Shown piece by piece: positions 1 to 9,245 of a stretch of 64,000 nucleotides of DNA (its first letter is position 1; each line of letters starts with the position of its first letter). Source of the DNA: Anaeromyxobacter diazotrophicus. Lineage in GTDB: Bacteria > Myxococcota > Myxococcia > Myxococcales > Anaeromyxobacteraceae. The stretch covers positions 235,685-299,684 of the forward strand of contig NZ_BJTG01000009.1 of assembly GCF_013340205.1 (NCBI RefSeq), given 5' to 3'. A program made the translations under genes and the position numbers. Under the pieces are notes generated by a model. That model saw nothing but the letters and a program-made list of their open reading frames with translations. It was not told the DNA's origin and did not search any database.

Positions 1-1
1 C

Positions 2-2101
2 ATCAGCGGCGACGCCAGGTTCGAGGAGCTGCGCTGGGCCCACCGCGCCCGCCTCAACGTCATCATCTGCTCGAAGAGCCTCACCAACCTCGCCCGCAAG
101 CTGCGGAGGCAGTACGGCATCCCGTACCTGGAGGAGTCGTTCTACGGGATGACCGACACCGCCCGGGCGCTGCGCGACATGGCGCGCGAGCTCGACCTCG
201 CGAACGGCGGTCCGCCCGTCATGCAGGAGCGGGTCGAGCGGCTGGTGGAGGAGGAGGAGGCGCGCTGCCGCGCGCGGCTCGCGCCGTACCGGGCGCGCCT
301 CGAGGGCAAGCGGGCGGTGCTCTTCACCGGCGGCGTGAAGACCTGGTCGATGGTGAACGCCCTCCGCGAGCTGGGGGTGGAGATCCTCGCCGCCGGCACC
401 CAGAACTCCACGCTGGAGGACTTCCACCGGATGAAGGCGCTGATGCACCGCGACGCGCGCGTCATCGAGGACACCTCCACCGCCGGACTGCTCGGCGTCA
501 TGGCCGAGAAGCAGCCCGACCTCGTCGTCGCCGGCGGCAAGACCAAGTTCCTCGCGCTCAAGACGCTGACGCCCTTCCTCGACATCAACCACGGCCGCGC
601 CCACCCCTACGCCGGGTACGAGGGGATGGTCACCTTCGCCCGGCAGCTCGATCTCACCGTCAACAACCCCATCTGGCCGGCCCTCCACGCCCCGGCGCCC
701 TGGGAGCTCTCACCCGCGGCGCGGGAGGAGGCGCGCGCCGCCGCCGCCGGCCACGCCCGGACCTTCCTCGCCGAGGACCTCTCTCGCTCGCGGGTCAAGG
801 TGCCGGCCAAGGCGGCGACCGTGAACCCGCAGAAGAACTCGCCCGCGCTGGGCGCGACGCTCGCCTACCTCGGCGTCGACGGGATGCTGGCGCTCCTCCA
901 CGGCGCGCAGGGCTGCTCCACCTTCATCCGGCTGCAGCTCTCCCGGCACTTCAAGGAGTCGATCGCGCTCAACTCGACCGCGATGAGCGAGGACGCCGCC
1001 ATCTTCGGCGGCTGGGAGAACCTCCAGGCGGGCGTGAAGCGCGTCATCGAGAAGTTCCACCCCGGCGTCGTGGGCGTCATGACCTCCGGGCTCACCGAGA
1101 CCATGGGCGACGACGTGCAGAGCGCGATCGCCCACTTCCGGAAGGCGAACCCCGCGCTGGCGGGGACGCCCATCGTCTGGGCCGCAACGCCCGACTACTG
1201 CGGCTCGCTGCAGGAGGGGTACGCCGCCGCGGTCGAGGCCCTGGTGGGCACGCTGGCCGAGGGTGGCGCGACCATCCCGGGGCAGGTGAACCTGCTGCCG
1301 GGCGCCCACCTCACGCCGGCCGACGTGGAGGAGGTGAAGGGGCTCGTCGAGTCCTTCGGCCTGACCGCCCTCACCATCCCGGACCTGGCCAACGCGCTCG
1401 ACGGCCACATCGACGAGGAGGTCTCGCCGCTCTCCACCGGCGGCGTGGCGCTCGGCGAGCTCCGCCGGGCCGGGCGGAGCGCCGCCACCTTCTACGTCGG
1501 CGACTCCCTCGCCAGGGCGGCGCTGCGGCTCGAGGCGTCGTTCGGGGTCCCGGCCTACGGGTTCGGCTCCCTCACCGGACTCGCCGAGGTGGACCGCTTC
1601 GTGGCGACGCTCTCCGCGCTCTCCGGCCGGCCCGTGCCGCCCGCGCAGCGCCGCTGGCGGAGCCGCCTCGCCGACGCGATGGTGGACTGCCATTACCAGT
1701 TCGGCGGGAAGAAGGTCGCGCTGGCGCTGGAGGCGGACCACCTCGCGGGGATGACCCGCTTCCTGGCCGGGATGGGGTGCGAGATCCAGGTCGCGCTCGC
1801 CGCCACCCGAACCCGCGGCCTCGACGCGCTGCCCTGCGCGACGGTGGCGGTGGGGGACCTCGAGGACCTCGAGTCCGCCGCGTCCGGCGCCGATCTGCTG
1901 GTGGCGAACTCGAACGGCCGCCAGGCAGCGGCCCGCCTCGGCGTGAAGGCGCACCTGCGCACCGGGCTGCCCGTCTTCGACCGGCTCGGCGCGCACCACA
2001 AGACCTGGGTCGGCTACCGCGGGACGACGAACCTCGTCTTCGAGGTGGCGAACCTGTTCCAGGCGACGTCCTCGGAGGCGCAGAAGCTCGCGCACAACTG
2101 A
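2..2101 (+). CDS. nifEN: NifE-NifN fusion, FeMo-cofactor scaffold (5' end outside window)
   Basis: The frame is open from base 2, so the start codon lies upstream of the window. NifEN is the cytoplasmic scaffold on which the NifB-derived cluster is matured to FeMo-co with NifH. The NifE part ends near visible residue 235 with DINHGRAHPYAGYEGMV. After a charged linker the NifN part begins near residue 273 (NPQKNSPALGATLAYLG) and shows QGCSTFIRLQLSRHFKE and TSGLTETMGDD. No stop or restart occurs in the linker, so this is a true fusion, as also known in Geobacter. The nifX start follows the stop after one base, so the genes are cotranscribed. Confidence 0.95.
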   Translation: MSGDARFEELRWAHRARLNVIICSKSLTNLARKLRRQYGIPYLEESFYGMTDTARALRDMARELDLANGGPPVMQERVERLVEEEEARCRARLAPYRARLEGKRAVLFTGGVKTWSMVNALRELGVEILAAGTQNSTLEDFHRMKALMHRDARVIEDTSTAGLLGVMAEKQPDLVVAGGKTKFLALKTLTPFLDINHGRAHPYAGYEGMVTFARQLDLTVNNPIWPALHAPAPWELSPAAREEARAAAAGHARTFLAEDLSRSRVKVPAKAATVNPQKNSPALGATLAYLGVDGMLALLHGAQGCSTFIRLQLSRHFKESIALNSTAMSEDAAIFGGWENLQAGVKRVIEKFHPGVVGVMTSGLTETMGDDVQSAIAHFRKANPALAGTPIVWAATPDYCGSLQEGYAAAVEALVGTLAEGGATIPGQVNLLPGAHLTPADVEEVKGLVESFGLTALTIPDLANALDGHIDEEVSPLSTGGVALGELRRAGRSAATFYVGDSLARAALRLEASFGVPAYGFGSLTGLAEVDRFVATLSALSGRPVPPAQRRWRSRLADAMVDCHYQFGGKKVALALEADHLAGMTRFLAGMGCEIQVALAATRTRGLDALPCATVAVGDLEDLESAASGADLLVANSNGRQAAARLGVKAHLRTGLPVFDRLGAHHKTWVGYRGTTNLVFEVANLFQATSSEAQKLAHN

Positions 2102-2102
2102 A

Positions 2103-2468
2103 ATGAAGATCGCGTTCACGAGCAGCGACGGCACGCAGGTCGACCAGCACTTCGGCAAGGCCTCGCACTTCGACGTCTGGGAGGTGGGGCCGGCCGAGGC
2201 GCGCTTCCTGGAGCGGGTCCCCGCCCCCGTCCTCGTCGGCGACGAGGAGGATCGGACCACCGCCCGCGCCGAGGCGCTCGCCGGCTGCGCCGTCGTCTAC
2301 ACGGTGCAGATCGGCGGCCCGGCCGCGGCGAAGCTCGTCGCGCGGCGCATCCATCCCATGAAGACGCAGACCGAGGTGCCGGTGGCGGACCTCGTCGGCC
2401 GGCTCCAGGCGGTGCTGAAGGAGCGGCCACCCCCCTGGCTCAAGAAGGCGATGAACGGAGGAGCATGA
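2103..2468 (+). CDS. nifX: NifX, FeMo-co/NifB-co carrier protein
   Basis: A 121-residue protein of the NifX/NifY/NafY cofactor-binding fold. It opens with MKIAFTSSDGTQVDQHFGKA, the family's usual N-terminus, and later has the AGCAVVYTVQIGGPAAAKL segment. In characterised diazotrophs NifX holds NifB-co or the VK cluster during transfer to and from NifEN, which fits its place directly after nifEN. The ATG lies one base past the nifEN stop and the last bases overlap the next start (ATGA), so translation is probably coupled. No C-terminal extension or second domain is seen. Confidence 0.93.
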   Translation: MKIAFTSSDGTQVDQHFGKASHFDVWEVGPAEARFLERVPAPVLVGDEEDRTTARAEALAGCAVVYTVQIGGPAAAKLVARRIHPMKTQTEVPVADLVGRLQAVLKERPPPWLKKAMNGGA

Positions 2469-2734
2469 CCATGGCGTACCTGACCGGCCTCACGCGCGGC
2501 AAGCGCGCGTGGACCCCGAAGTTCGTGAAGTCCATCGACGACGAGCGCTGCATCGGCTGCGGCCGCTGCATCAAGATCTGCGCGCACGGCGTCCTCGCAC
2601 CCAAGGAGGTGGACGAGGAGGAGTCCGCCAAGATGTTCGTCACGGTGGCGAACCCCGAGGACTGCATCGGCTGCGAGGCGTGCGGGCGCACCTGCAAGAA
2701 GGACTCGTTCACCTTCGAGGCGCTCGTCGCCTGA
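2465..2734 (+). CDS. fdxB: nif-specific ferredoxin (ferredoxin III type), 2[4Fe-4S]
   Basis: An 89-residue ferredoxin with the N-terminus typical of nif-specific ferredoxin III (MAYLTGLTRGKRAWTPKFV). The first cluster motif is CIGCGRCIKIC near residues 29-39. The second is CIGCEACGRTC near residues 68-78, with Lys rather than the usual Pro after its last cysteine. About 28 residues separate the motifs. It probably supplies electrons to nitrogenase or to cofactor assembly. The ATG overlaps the nifX stop; a second ATG two codons later (MAYLTG) is an equally good start. Confidence 0.92.
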   Translation: MTMAYLTGLTRGKRAWTPKFVKSIDDERCIGCGRCIKICAHGVLAPKEVDEEESAKMFVTVANPEDCIGCEACGRTCKKDSFTFEALVA

Positions 2735-2746
2735 GCAGGGGGACCG

Positions 2747-3085
2747 ATGCGACACCCTCCCCAGGAGGACGCGCCGGGGCGCACGCTCGAGCAGCTCGCG
2801 CACCTCTCCCGCGCCGAGGACTTCTTCCGCTTCTTCGGGCTCGACTACGACCCGCGGGTGCTGGCGGTGCACCGGCTGCAAGTGCTGAAGCGCTTCGGCC
2901 TCGACGTGGCGGCGCTCGAGGAGCAGCGCCCGCTCCCCTCCGAGGAGGAGCGGCTGCGCCTCTACGGTCAGGCGCTGCGGCGCGCGCACGACCTCTTCGC
3001 CGGGCCGCCCGCGCCCGCGCAGCGGGTGTTCCGGCTGCTGCAGGGCGGCCTCGTCCAGCTCGGGCCTCCCCGGCCGGCGCGATGA
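2747..3085 (+). CDS. nifW: NifW, nitrogenase-protecting protein
   Basis: A 112-residue protein with the NifW signature LSRAEDFFRFFGLDYDPR near residues 20-37, followed by VHRLQVLKRFG. NifW associates with the MoFe protein and is linked to its stability or protection from oxygen; the exact chemistry is not settled. It lies 12 bp after the ferredoxin gene in the nif operon. Its last codon overlaps the start of the following acetyltransferase gene (ATGA), so that gene probably shares its transcript. Confidence 0.92.
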   Translation: MRHPPQEDAPGRTLEQLAHLSRAEDFFRFFGLDYDPRVLAVHRLQVLKRFGLDVAALEEQRPLPSEEERLRLYGQALRRAHDLFAGPPAPAQRVFRLLQGGLVQLGPPRPAR

Positions 3086-3543
3086 CGTCCGGCCTCAACG
3101 TCCGCCGCGCCGCGGAGGCGGACCTCGACGCGCTGGTCGCGCTGCTCGGCGCGCTGTTCTCGATCGAGGCCGACTTCCAGCCGGCACCCGAGCGGCAGCG
3201 GCGCGGCCTGGCGCTCCTGCTCGGCTGCGGGGCGCGGGCGGCCGTGCTGGTCGCCGAGCGGCAGGGCGCGGTGGTGGGGATGGTCACCGCCCAGCTGGTC
3301 GTGTCCACCGCCGAGGGCGGCCTCTCCGCCTGGCTCGAGGACCTGGTGGTCCTCGCGACCGAGCGGGGCCGCGGTGCAGGCCGGGCGCTCGTCGAGGCCG
3401 CCCGGGCCTGGGCGGCGGAGCGCGGCGCGGCCCGCCTGCAGCTCCTGGCCGACCGCGAGAACACCCCAGCGCTCGCGTTCTACCGGCGGCTGGGGTGGGC
3501 GGGCACGCAGCTCGTCTGCCTGCGGGCACGGGCCCATCCGTAG
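3082..3543 (+). CDS. GNAT-family N-acetyltransferase coupled to nifW
   Basis: A 153-residue single-domain GNAT protein. The acetyl-CoA pyrophosphate loop is visible as ERGRGAGRALVEAA near residues 95-108, and the C-terminal motif is NTPALAFYRRLGW. The ATG overlaps the nifW stop, so the gene is a translationally coupled last member of the nif operon. The substrate is unknown; nothing shows whether it is a nif protein or a small molecule. It converges on nifA with a 28-bp gap and no clear terminator hairpin. Confidence 0.85.
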   Translation: MTSGLNVRRAAEADLDALVALLGALFSIEADFQPAPERQRRGLALLLGCGARAAVLVAERQGAVVGMVTAQLVVSTAEGGLSAWLEDLVVLATERGRGAGRALVEAARAWAAERGAARLQLLADRENTPALAFYRRLGWAGTQLVCLRARAHP

Positions 3544-3571
3544 GCGGAGCTCCTCCCCCGCCGCGGCGCCA

Positions 3572-5155
<1,584 letters not shown>

Positions 5156-5368
5156 GGTGAAGGCAGGAGCAAGGCGAGTGCCATCCCGGTGGTGGCGGTC
5201 CAGCGCCGCGAAGGCCTCCGGGCGCGCCCCACCCGCCGGCGCCCCGGGTCACCTGCGTCCCCACCCTCCGCGCGTGCACGGGGGCGAGGCACGGCCCTGC
5301 CCATTCGATCGGCACGCCCCACCCCGGCCGGGCCCGGGCCGAGGTGCGCCCGTGGTATCTGGAGCCGC

Positions 5369-5950
5369 ATGCCCGAAGGACCCGAGGTCGAGACCGAGAA
5401 GCTGCACGAGGCCATCCACGAGGAGCTGGAGCGGGAGGGGGGCGGGTTCCTGCGCAACATCGCGCTCACCACCGCGCTGCTGGCGGCGCTGGCCGCCATC
5501 GCCTCGCTGCGCGCGGGCGGCACCGTCAACGAGGCGCTCCGCCTCGAGACGGCCGCCACGCGGCTCCAGGCGGAGGCGTCCGACCAGTGGGCGTACTACC
5601 AGGCGAAGGGCGTGAAGGGCGCGGTGGCCGAGGCCGCCCGCGCCGCCTGGCTGGCCGCCGGCAAGGAGCCGCCGGAGGAGCACGGCGCGCGCAAGGACCG
5701 CTACGCCGAGGAGCAGCAGGAGATCCAGGACAAGGCTCGCGAGCTGGAGCGGGAGCGCGACGCGAAGGAGCGCGAGGCCGAGCACCTCATGCACCTCCAC
5801 CACCGCTTCGCCGGGGCGGTGGCGCTGTTCCAGGTGGCCATCGCGCTCGGGGCGGTCGCGGCGCTCACCCGCAAGCGGCTCGTCTGGCTGGCCTCCGTCC
5901 TCCTGGGCGCCGGCGGCGCCGTCTACTTCGCGGTGGCGCTGCTGGGCTGA
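5369..5950 (+). CDS. DUF4337-type membrane protein
   Basis: A 193-residue protein with one hydrophobic helix near residues 28-48 ([17 protein letters not shown]), a long charged helical middle rich in Glu, Arg and Lys (about 60-145, probably coiled coil) and two hydrophobic segments at the C-terminus. This matches the architecture of DUF4337 proteins, whose function is unknown. The ATG has only a weak ribosome binding site. It is divergent from nifA (213-bp gap). I looked for a sigma-54 promoter in that gap and found none with correct GG-N10-GC spacing. Confidence 0.75.
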   Translation: MPEGPEVETEKLHEAIHEELEREGGGFLRNIALTTALLAALAAIASLRAGGTVNEALRLETAATRLQAEASDQWAYYQAKGVKGAVAEAARAAWLAAGKEPPEEHGARKDRYAEEQQEIQDKARELERERDAKEREAEHLMHLHHRFAGAVALFQVAIALGAVAALTRKRLVWLASVLLGAGGAVYFAVALLG

Positions 5951-6002
5951 GGCGGCTCGCCCGCGCATGCCTCGCCGGTTATGCGTGGCCGGGGAGGTCC
6001 CC

Positions 6003-6404
6003 GTGGCGAGCGAGATCGAGGTCTTCTACGACGGCGCCTGCCCGGTCTGCTCCCGCGAGATGGCCGCCGTCCGGCGGCGCGACCGCCGCGGGCGCATCCG
6101 CTTCGCCGACTTCACCGCCGAGGGGTTCGACCCCGCCGCGGTGGGCGTCACGCGCGAGGCGCTCATGGACCGCATCCACGCCCGCCTGCCCGACGGCTCG
6201 CTCGTCGAGGGCGTGGAGGTGTTCCGGCGGATCTACGCCGCGATCGGCTTCGGCCCGCTCGTCGCGCTGACGCGGCTCCCTGGCGTCGCGCACCTCCTCG
6301 ACGTCGGGTACCGCCTCTTCGCCCGGAACCGGTTGCGCCTCACCGGGCGATGCCACGACGGCGCCTGCGAGCTCCCGCCTCCGCCGGCGTCGCGGCACGC
6401 CTGA
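6003..6404 (+). CDS. DCC-family thiol-disulfide oxidoreductase-like protein
   Basis: A member of the DCC (DUF393, YuxK-like) family, with the signature [14 protein letters not shown] at the N-terminus and a CxxC pair in a thioredoxin-like setting. The physiological role of the family is poorly defined. I chose the GTG at 6003 because GGGGAGG lies about five bases upstream. An in-frame ATG at 5967 would add 12 residues but has no ribosome binding site. The protein ends in a short Pro/Cys-rich tail ([12 protein letters not shown]). Confidence 0.75.
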   Translation: MASEIEVFYDGACPVCSREMAAVRRRDRRGRIRFADFTAEGFDPAAVGVTREALMDRIHARLPDGSLVEGVEVFRRIYAAIGFGPLVALTRLPGVAHLLDVGYRLFARNRLRLTGRCHDGACELPPPPASRHA

Positions 6405-6667
6405 CCCGCTGGTGGGCCAGCGCTCCGTCCCGACCGAGCCCGTCCGGAACCCCCACCCCGACGGCCGACCACGAACCCAACCGGGCGCGCATGCCGGGTT
6501 GCGGGTGATCGCGGTCCGGGCGTACGGTCTGACCTGGATCAATTGCTGGTGGACAGGGGAGATCGTTGACTCACCGTCGCAGACGCTCCTGGTCGCGGCA
6601 CCTCGACTGATTGCACTGATCCGGCTCTCCGCGCCCTGCTGCAGCCCACGAACGGCAGGAGGCGCAC

Positions 6668-8089
6668 ATGACTCGCAGGACTCTCCGGGCCGCCGCGGCG
6701 CTCGTCGCCGCGTCGGTCCTCGCCGTCGCGCCGCGCGCGCTGGCCATCCCGGCGTTTGCCCGCAAGTACGGCACGAGCTGCGTCACCTGCCACACCGTCT
6801 ACCCGCGCCTCACGCCCTTCGGAGAGGCCTTCCGCCGGAACGGTTACCTGTTCCCCGGGGTCGACTCCGACTTCATCAAGCAGGAGACGGTCCCCCTCGG
6901 CCAGGACGCCGCCAAGAAGGCGTTTCCCAACGCCGTCTGGCCGGCCTGGGTGCCGTCCATCCCCGGCCTCGCCATCGGCGCCAACGGGACCGTCGTCACC
7001 CATCCGACCAAGGGCTCCGACGCGGCCAGGGCCGACAGCAACGGTCAGTTCCAGCTCGACAACCTCGTCGCCGAGGGGCACCTGTGGGGCGGCTGGTCCA
7101 TCGACGACAGCACCACGCTCTGGTTCGAGTTCACGGTCGCCCCCGGCACGGCCGACCTCGAACGCGCGCAGATCCTCTTCAACAGCCTGTTCGGCCCGAA
7201 GCACGCGTTCAACCTGGTGGTCGGCCGCGGCATCCCCACCCTCTCCAGCTTCGGCCCCCACTCCTCGTACCTGTCGGACACGCAGTTCGTGTCGTTCGCC
7301 GTGAGCGACGTCTACGGCGGGACGGGCGCGAGCTGGCAGCTCGTCGACAACTTCAGCATGGTCGAGCTGAACGGCGTCCTCGCCGGCCGCCTCGAGTACG
7401 GGGTGGGCATGAACGCCGGCAGCCACCTCACGCCGCGCGGGACCGAGAACGTCTACGGTCACCTCGGCGTGAAGCTGGGCGGCATGCGCCTCGACGGCGA
7501 GGGCTCCACCGGCTCGACCGACACGGCGGCGCCGTGGGCCGAGACGGCGCTCACCGTCCACGGCTTCGCCTCGCACGCCAACTCGCAGTTCAACAACGCC
7601 GCCTTCGTCGACGCGGCCGGCGCCCCGCGCAGCCTGCAGGACGTGTCCAACACCTTCGGGGTGGGCGCGCGCGCCCAGTACGGCTCGCTGGAGCTCAACG
7701 CCGAGGCCTACTGGGACAAGCACGATCACGCCACGGCGGTGGCCGGCGCCGACGGCCGGCCCGGCGAGGTGAAGGCGACGGTGGTGTGGGGTGAGCTCTC
7801 CTACATCCTCTACCCCTGGCTCGTGCCGGCGGTCCGGGTCGAGCACGTCGTCCTCGATCCGACCGGGGGCGTCAGCACGAACTACACCCGCCTCCTCCCG
7901 GGCGCCGCCCTCCTGATCCGGCCGAACGTGAAGCTGGTGCTGGTGGCCACCTTCGAGACCGCCAGCGGCGCGCCCGATCAGGGCGGCAGCTGGGCCGGCG
8001 TGGGCAGCGCGCTCGTCCCGCCCGACCCCAACACCTCGGAGTCGCTCCAGTTCGCCTCGCTCAACGCCGTGCTCGGCTTCGTCTTCTAG
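6668..8089 (+). CDS. Outer-membrane beta-barrel protein with one N-terminal haem c site
   Basis: A 473-residue exported protein: signal peptide (cleavage near ALA, residue 26), one c-type haem motif CVTCH within YGTSCVTCHTVYPRLTPFG, then about 400 residues of alternating strands ending in Phe (LNAVLGFVF), as in outer-membrane barrels. This resembles a family usually annotated only as cytochrome c. A strong AGGAGG lies ahead of the ATG. It stands first in a run of eight closely spaced genes ending with actF, so it probably works with alternative complex III in periplasmic or outer-membrane electron transfer. The direction of electron flow cannot be read from sequence. Confidence 0.8.
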   Translation: MTRRTLRAAAALVAASVLAVAPRALAIPAFARKYGTSCVTCHTVYPRLTPFGEAFRRNGYLFPGVDSDFIKQETVPLGQDAAKKAFPNAVWPAWVPSIPGLAIGANGTVVTHPTKGSDAARADSNGQFQLDNLVAEGHLWGGWSIDDSTTLWFEFTVAPGTADLERAQILFNSLFGPKHAFNLVVGRGIPTLSSFGPHSSYLSDTQFVSFAVSDVYGGTGASWQLVDNFSMVELNGVLAGRLEYGVGMNAGSHLTPRGTENVYGHLGVKLGGMRLDGEGSTGSTDTAAPWAETALTVHGFASHANSQFNNAAFVDAAGAPRSLQDVSNTFGVGARAQYGSLELNAEAYWDKHDHATAVAGADGRPGEVKATVVWGELSYILYPWLVPAVRVEHVVLDPTGGVSTNYTRLLPGAALLIRPNVKLVLVATFETASGAPDQGGSWAGVGSALVPPDPNTSESLQFASLNAVLGFVF

Positions 8090-8109
8090 CTCCGCCCACG
8101 AGGACTCCC

Positions 8110-8706
8110 ATGCGCGCGCAGCCCACCCGGCAGCTCCGTCTCACCCTCGCGCTGGCCGCGCTCGCCGCGGCCGGCCTCGCCCGCGCCGAGGGCGGCACCA
8201 TCAAGGGCAAGGTCGACGCCACGCCGCCCAAGTGGCTCGAGGAGACGGTCGTCTACCTGAAGGAGGTGCCCGGCACCTACCCGCCCAAGTCGCACGCGCT
8301 CGACCAGAAGGGCATGCGGTTCGTCCCCCACGTCATGACCGTCGTGGTGGGAGACACCGTCAAGTTCCTCAACCACGACAGCCTGGTCCACAACGTGTAC
8401 TCGCCCGACGGCGAGGGCTACAACCTCGGCTCCTTCAAGCAGGACGAGGAGCGCACCTACACCTTCAGCAAACCGGGGGTCTACTCGCAGCTCTGCAGCA
8501 TCCACCCCGAGATGCTGGGCTACGTGTTCGTGGGGCAGAACCCGTACGCCTCCCCGGTCGACAAGAAGGGCGCCTACGAGATCAAGGGCGTGCCGCCCGG
8601 CACGTACAAGCTCTCGGTGTGGAACTCGCACCTCAAGGCGCCCGACAAGACGGTCGCGGTGGCGGCGGGGAAGACGCTCGACGAGAGCTTCTCGGTCAAG
8701 CGCTGA
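8110..8706 (+). CDS. Cupredoxin (plastocyanin-like) with a carboxypeptidase-regulatory-like domain
   Basis: A 198-residue periplasmic protein with a signal peptide ending near LARAEG. A type 1 copper site is visible: His in SLVHNVYSPD and the Cys-His-Met cluster QLCSIHPEM near residues 130-138. The C-terminal part (GAYEIKGVPPGTYKLSVWN) looks like a carboxypeptidase-regulatory fold. It starts 20 bp after the outer-membrane cytochrome gene and ends 7 bp before actA. A soluble copper protein here is a good candidate for an electron acceptor of alternative complex III, in place of or beside a cytochrome c. Confidence 0.85.
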   Translation: MRAQPTRQLRLTLALAALAAAGLARAEGGTIKGKVDATPPKWLEETVVYLKEVPGTYPPKSHALDQKGMRFVPHVMTVVVGDTVKFLNHDSLVHNVYSPDGEGYNLGSFKQDEERTYTFSKPGVYSQLCSIHPEMLGYVFVGQNPYASPVDKKGAYEIKGVPPGTYKLSVWNSHLKAPDKTVAVAAGKTLDESFSVKR

Positions 8707-8713
8707 GGCGGAG

Positions 8714-9238
8714 ATGCGCCTCCCGTTCCCCCGCCCGGCCGCGATCGCTGGCGCGGTGGCGGCGCTCGCGCTCGGCTGCGCGGCCGCGGCGCCGCCCGAG
8801 CAGCCGTTTCGCTTCAGCCACAAGGTGCACGCGGGGGACGCGCGCATCGGCTGCACCGCGTGCCACGCCTACGCGGAGCGCGGGCCGGTGGCGGGCGTGC
8901 CCTCCATGGCGCGCTGCCAGGGCTGTCACAAGTTCGTGAAGGAGGACAAGGAGAACCCCCAGCTCGACCAGGAGCTCAAGGCCCTGCGCAAGGTCCTCGA
9001 CGAGGGGAAGCCGGTCGCGTGGGCGCGCGTGCACCGCGTGCCCGACCACGTGTTCTTCACGCACCAGCGCCACGTCGTGACGGCCGCGCTCGCCTGCCGG
9101 GAGTGCCACGGCGAGGTGGAGAAGATGGAGGTGGTGCGCCAGGTCGCGCCGCTGACGATGGGCTGGTGCCTCCAGTGCCACCAGCTCCCGAAGAACCGGG
9201 GCAGGGCGCCCACCGACTGCTGGGCCTGCCACAAGTGA
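8714..9238 (+). CDS. actA: Alternative complex III subunit A, pentahaem cytochrome c
   Basis: A 174-residue exported protein with five CxxCH motifs (CTACH, CQGCH, CRECH, CLQCH, CWACH), the number expected for ActA. The hydrophobic N-terminus with LALGCAAA may be a lipoprotein signal. ActA carries electrons from the quinol-oxidising membrane part to the periplasmic acceptor. It is followed directly by actB to actF in canonical order. Confidence 0.93.
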   Translation: MRLPFPRPAAIAGAVAALALGCAAAAPPEQPFRFSHKVHAGDARIGCTACHAYAERGPVAGVPSMARCQGCHKFVKEDKENPQLDQELKALRKVLDEGKPVAWARVHRVPDHVFFTHQRHVVTAALACRECHGEVEKMEVVRQVAPLTMGWCLQCHQLPKNRGRAPTDCWACHK

Positions 9239-9245
9239 GGACCGC

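Noticed and set aside
710..2260. Long minus-strand open frame opposite nifEN
   Set aside because: It is low-complexity Arg/Gly/Pro protein in the antisense frame of a clear NifEN gene, an effect of high GC at third codon positions. The same applies to the long frames opposite actB (9057-11711), actC (12113-13900) and the cys genes (21520-23631).
5156..5368. Sigma-54 promoter between nifA and the DUF4337 gene (GGCACGGCCCTGC)
   Set aside because: GG and GC are nine bases apart, not ten, and the flanks match poorly.
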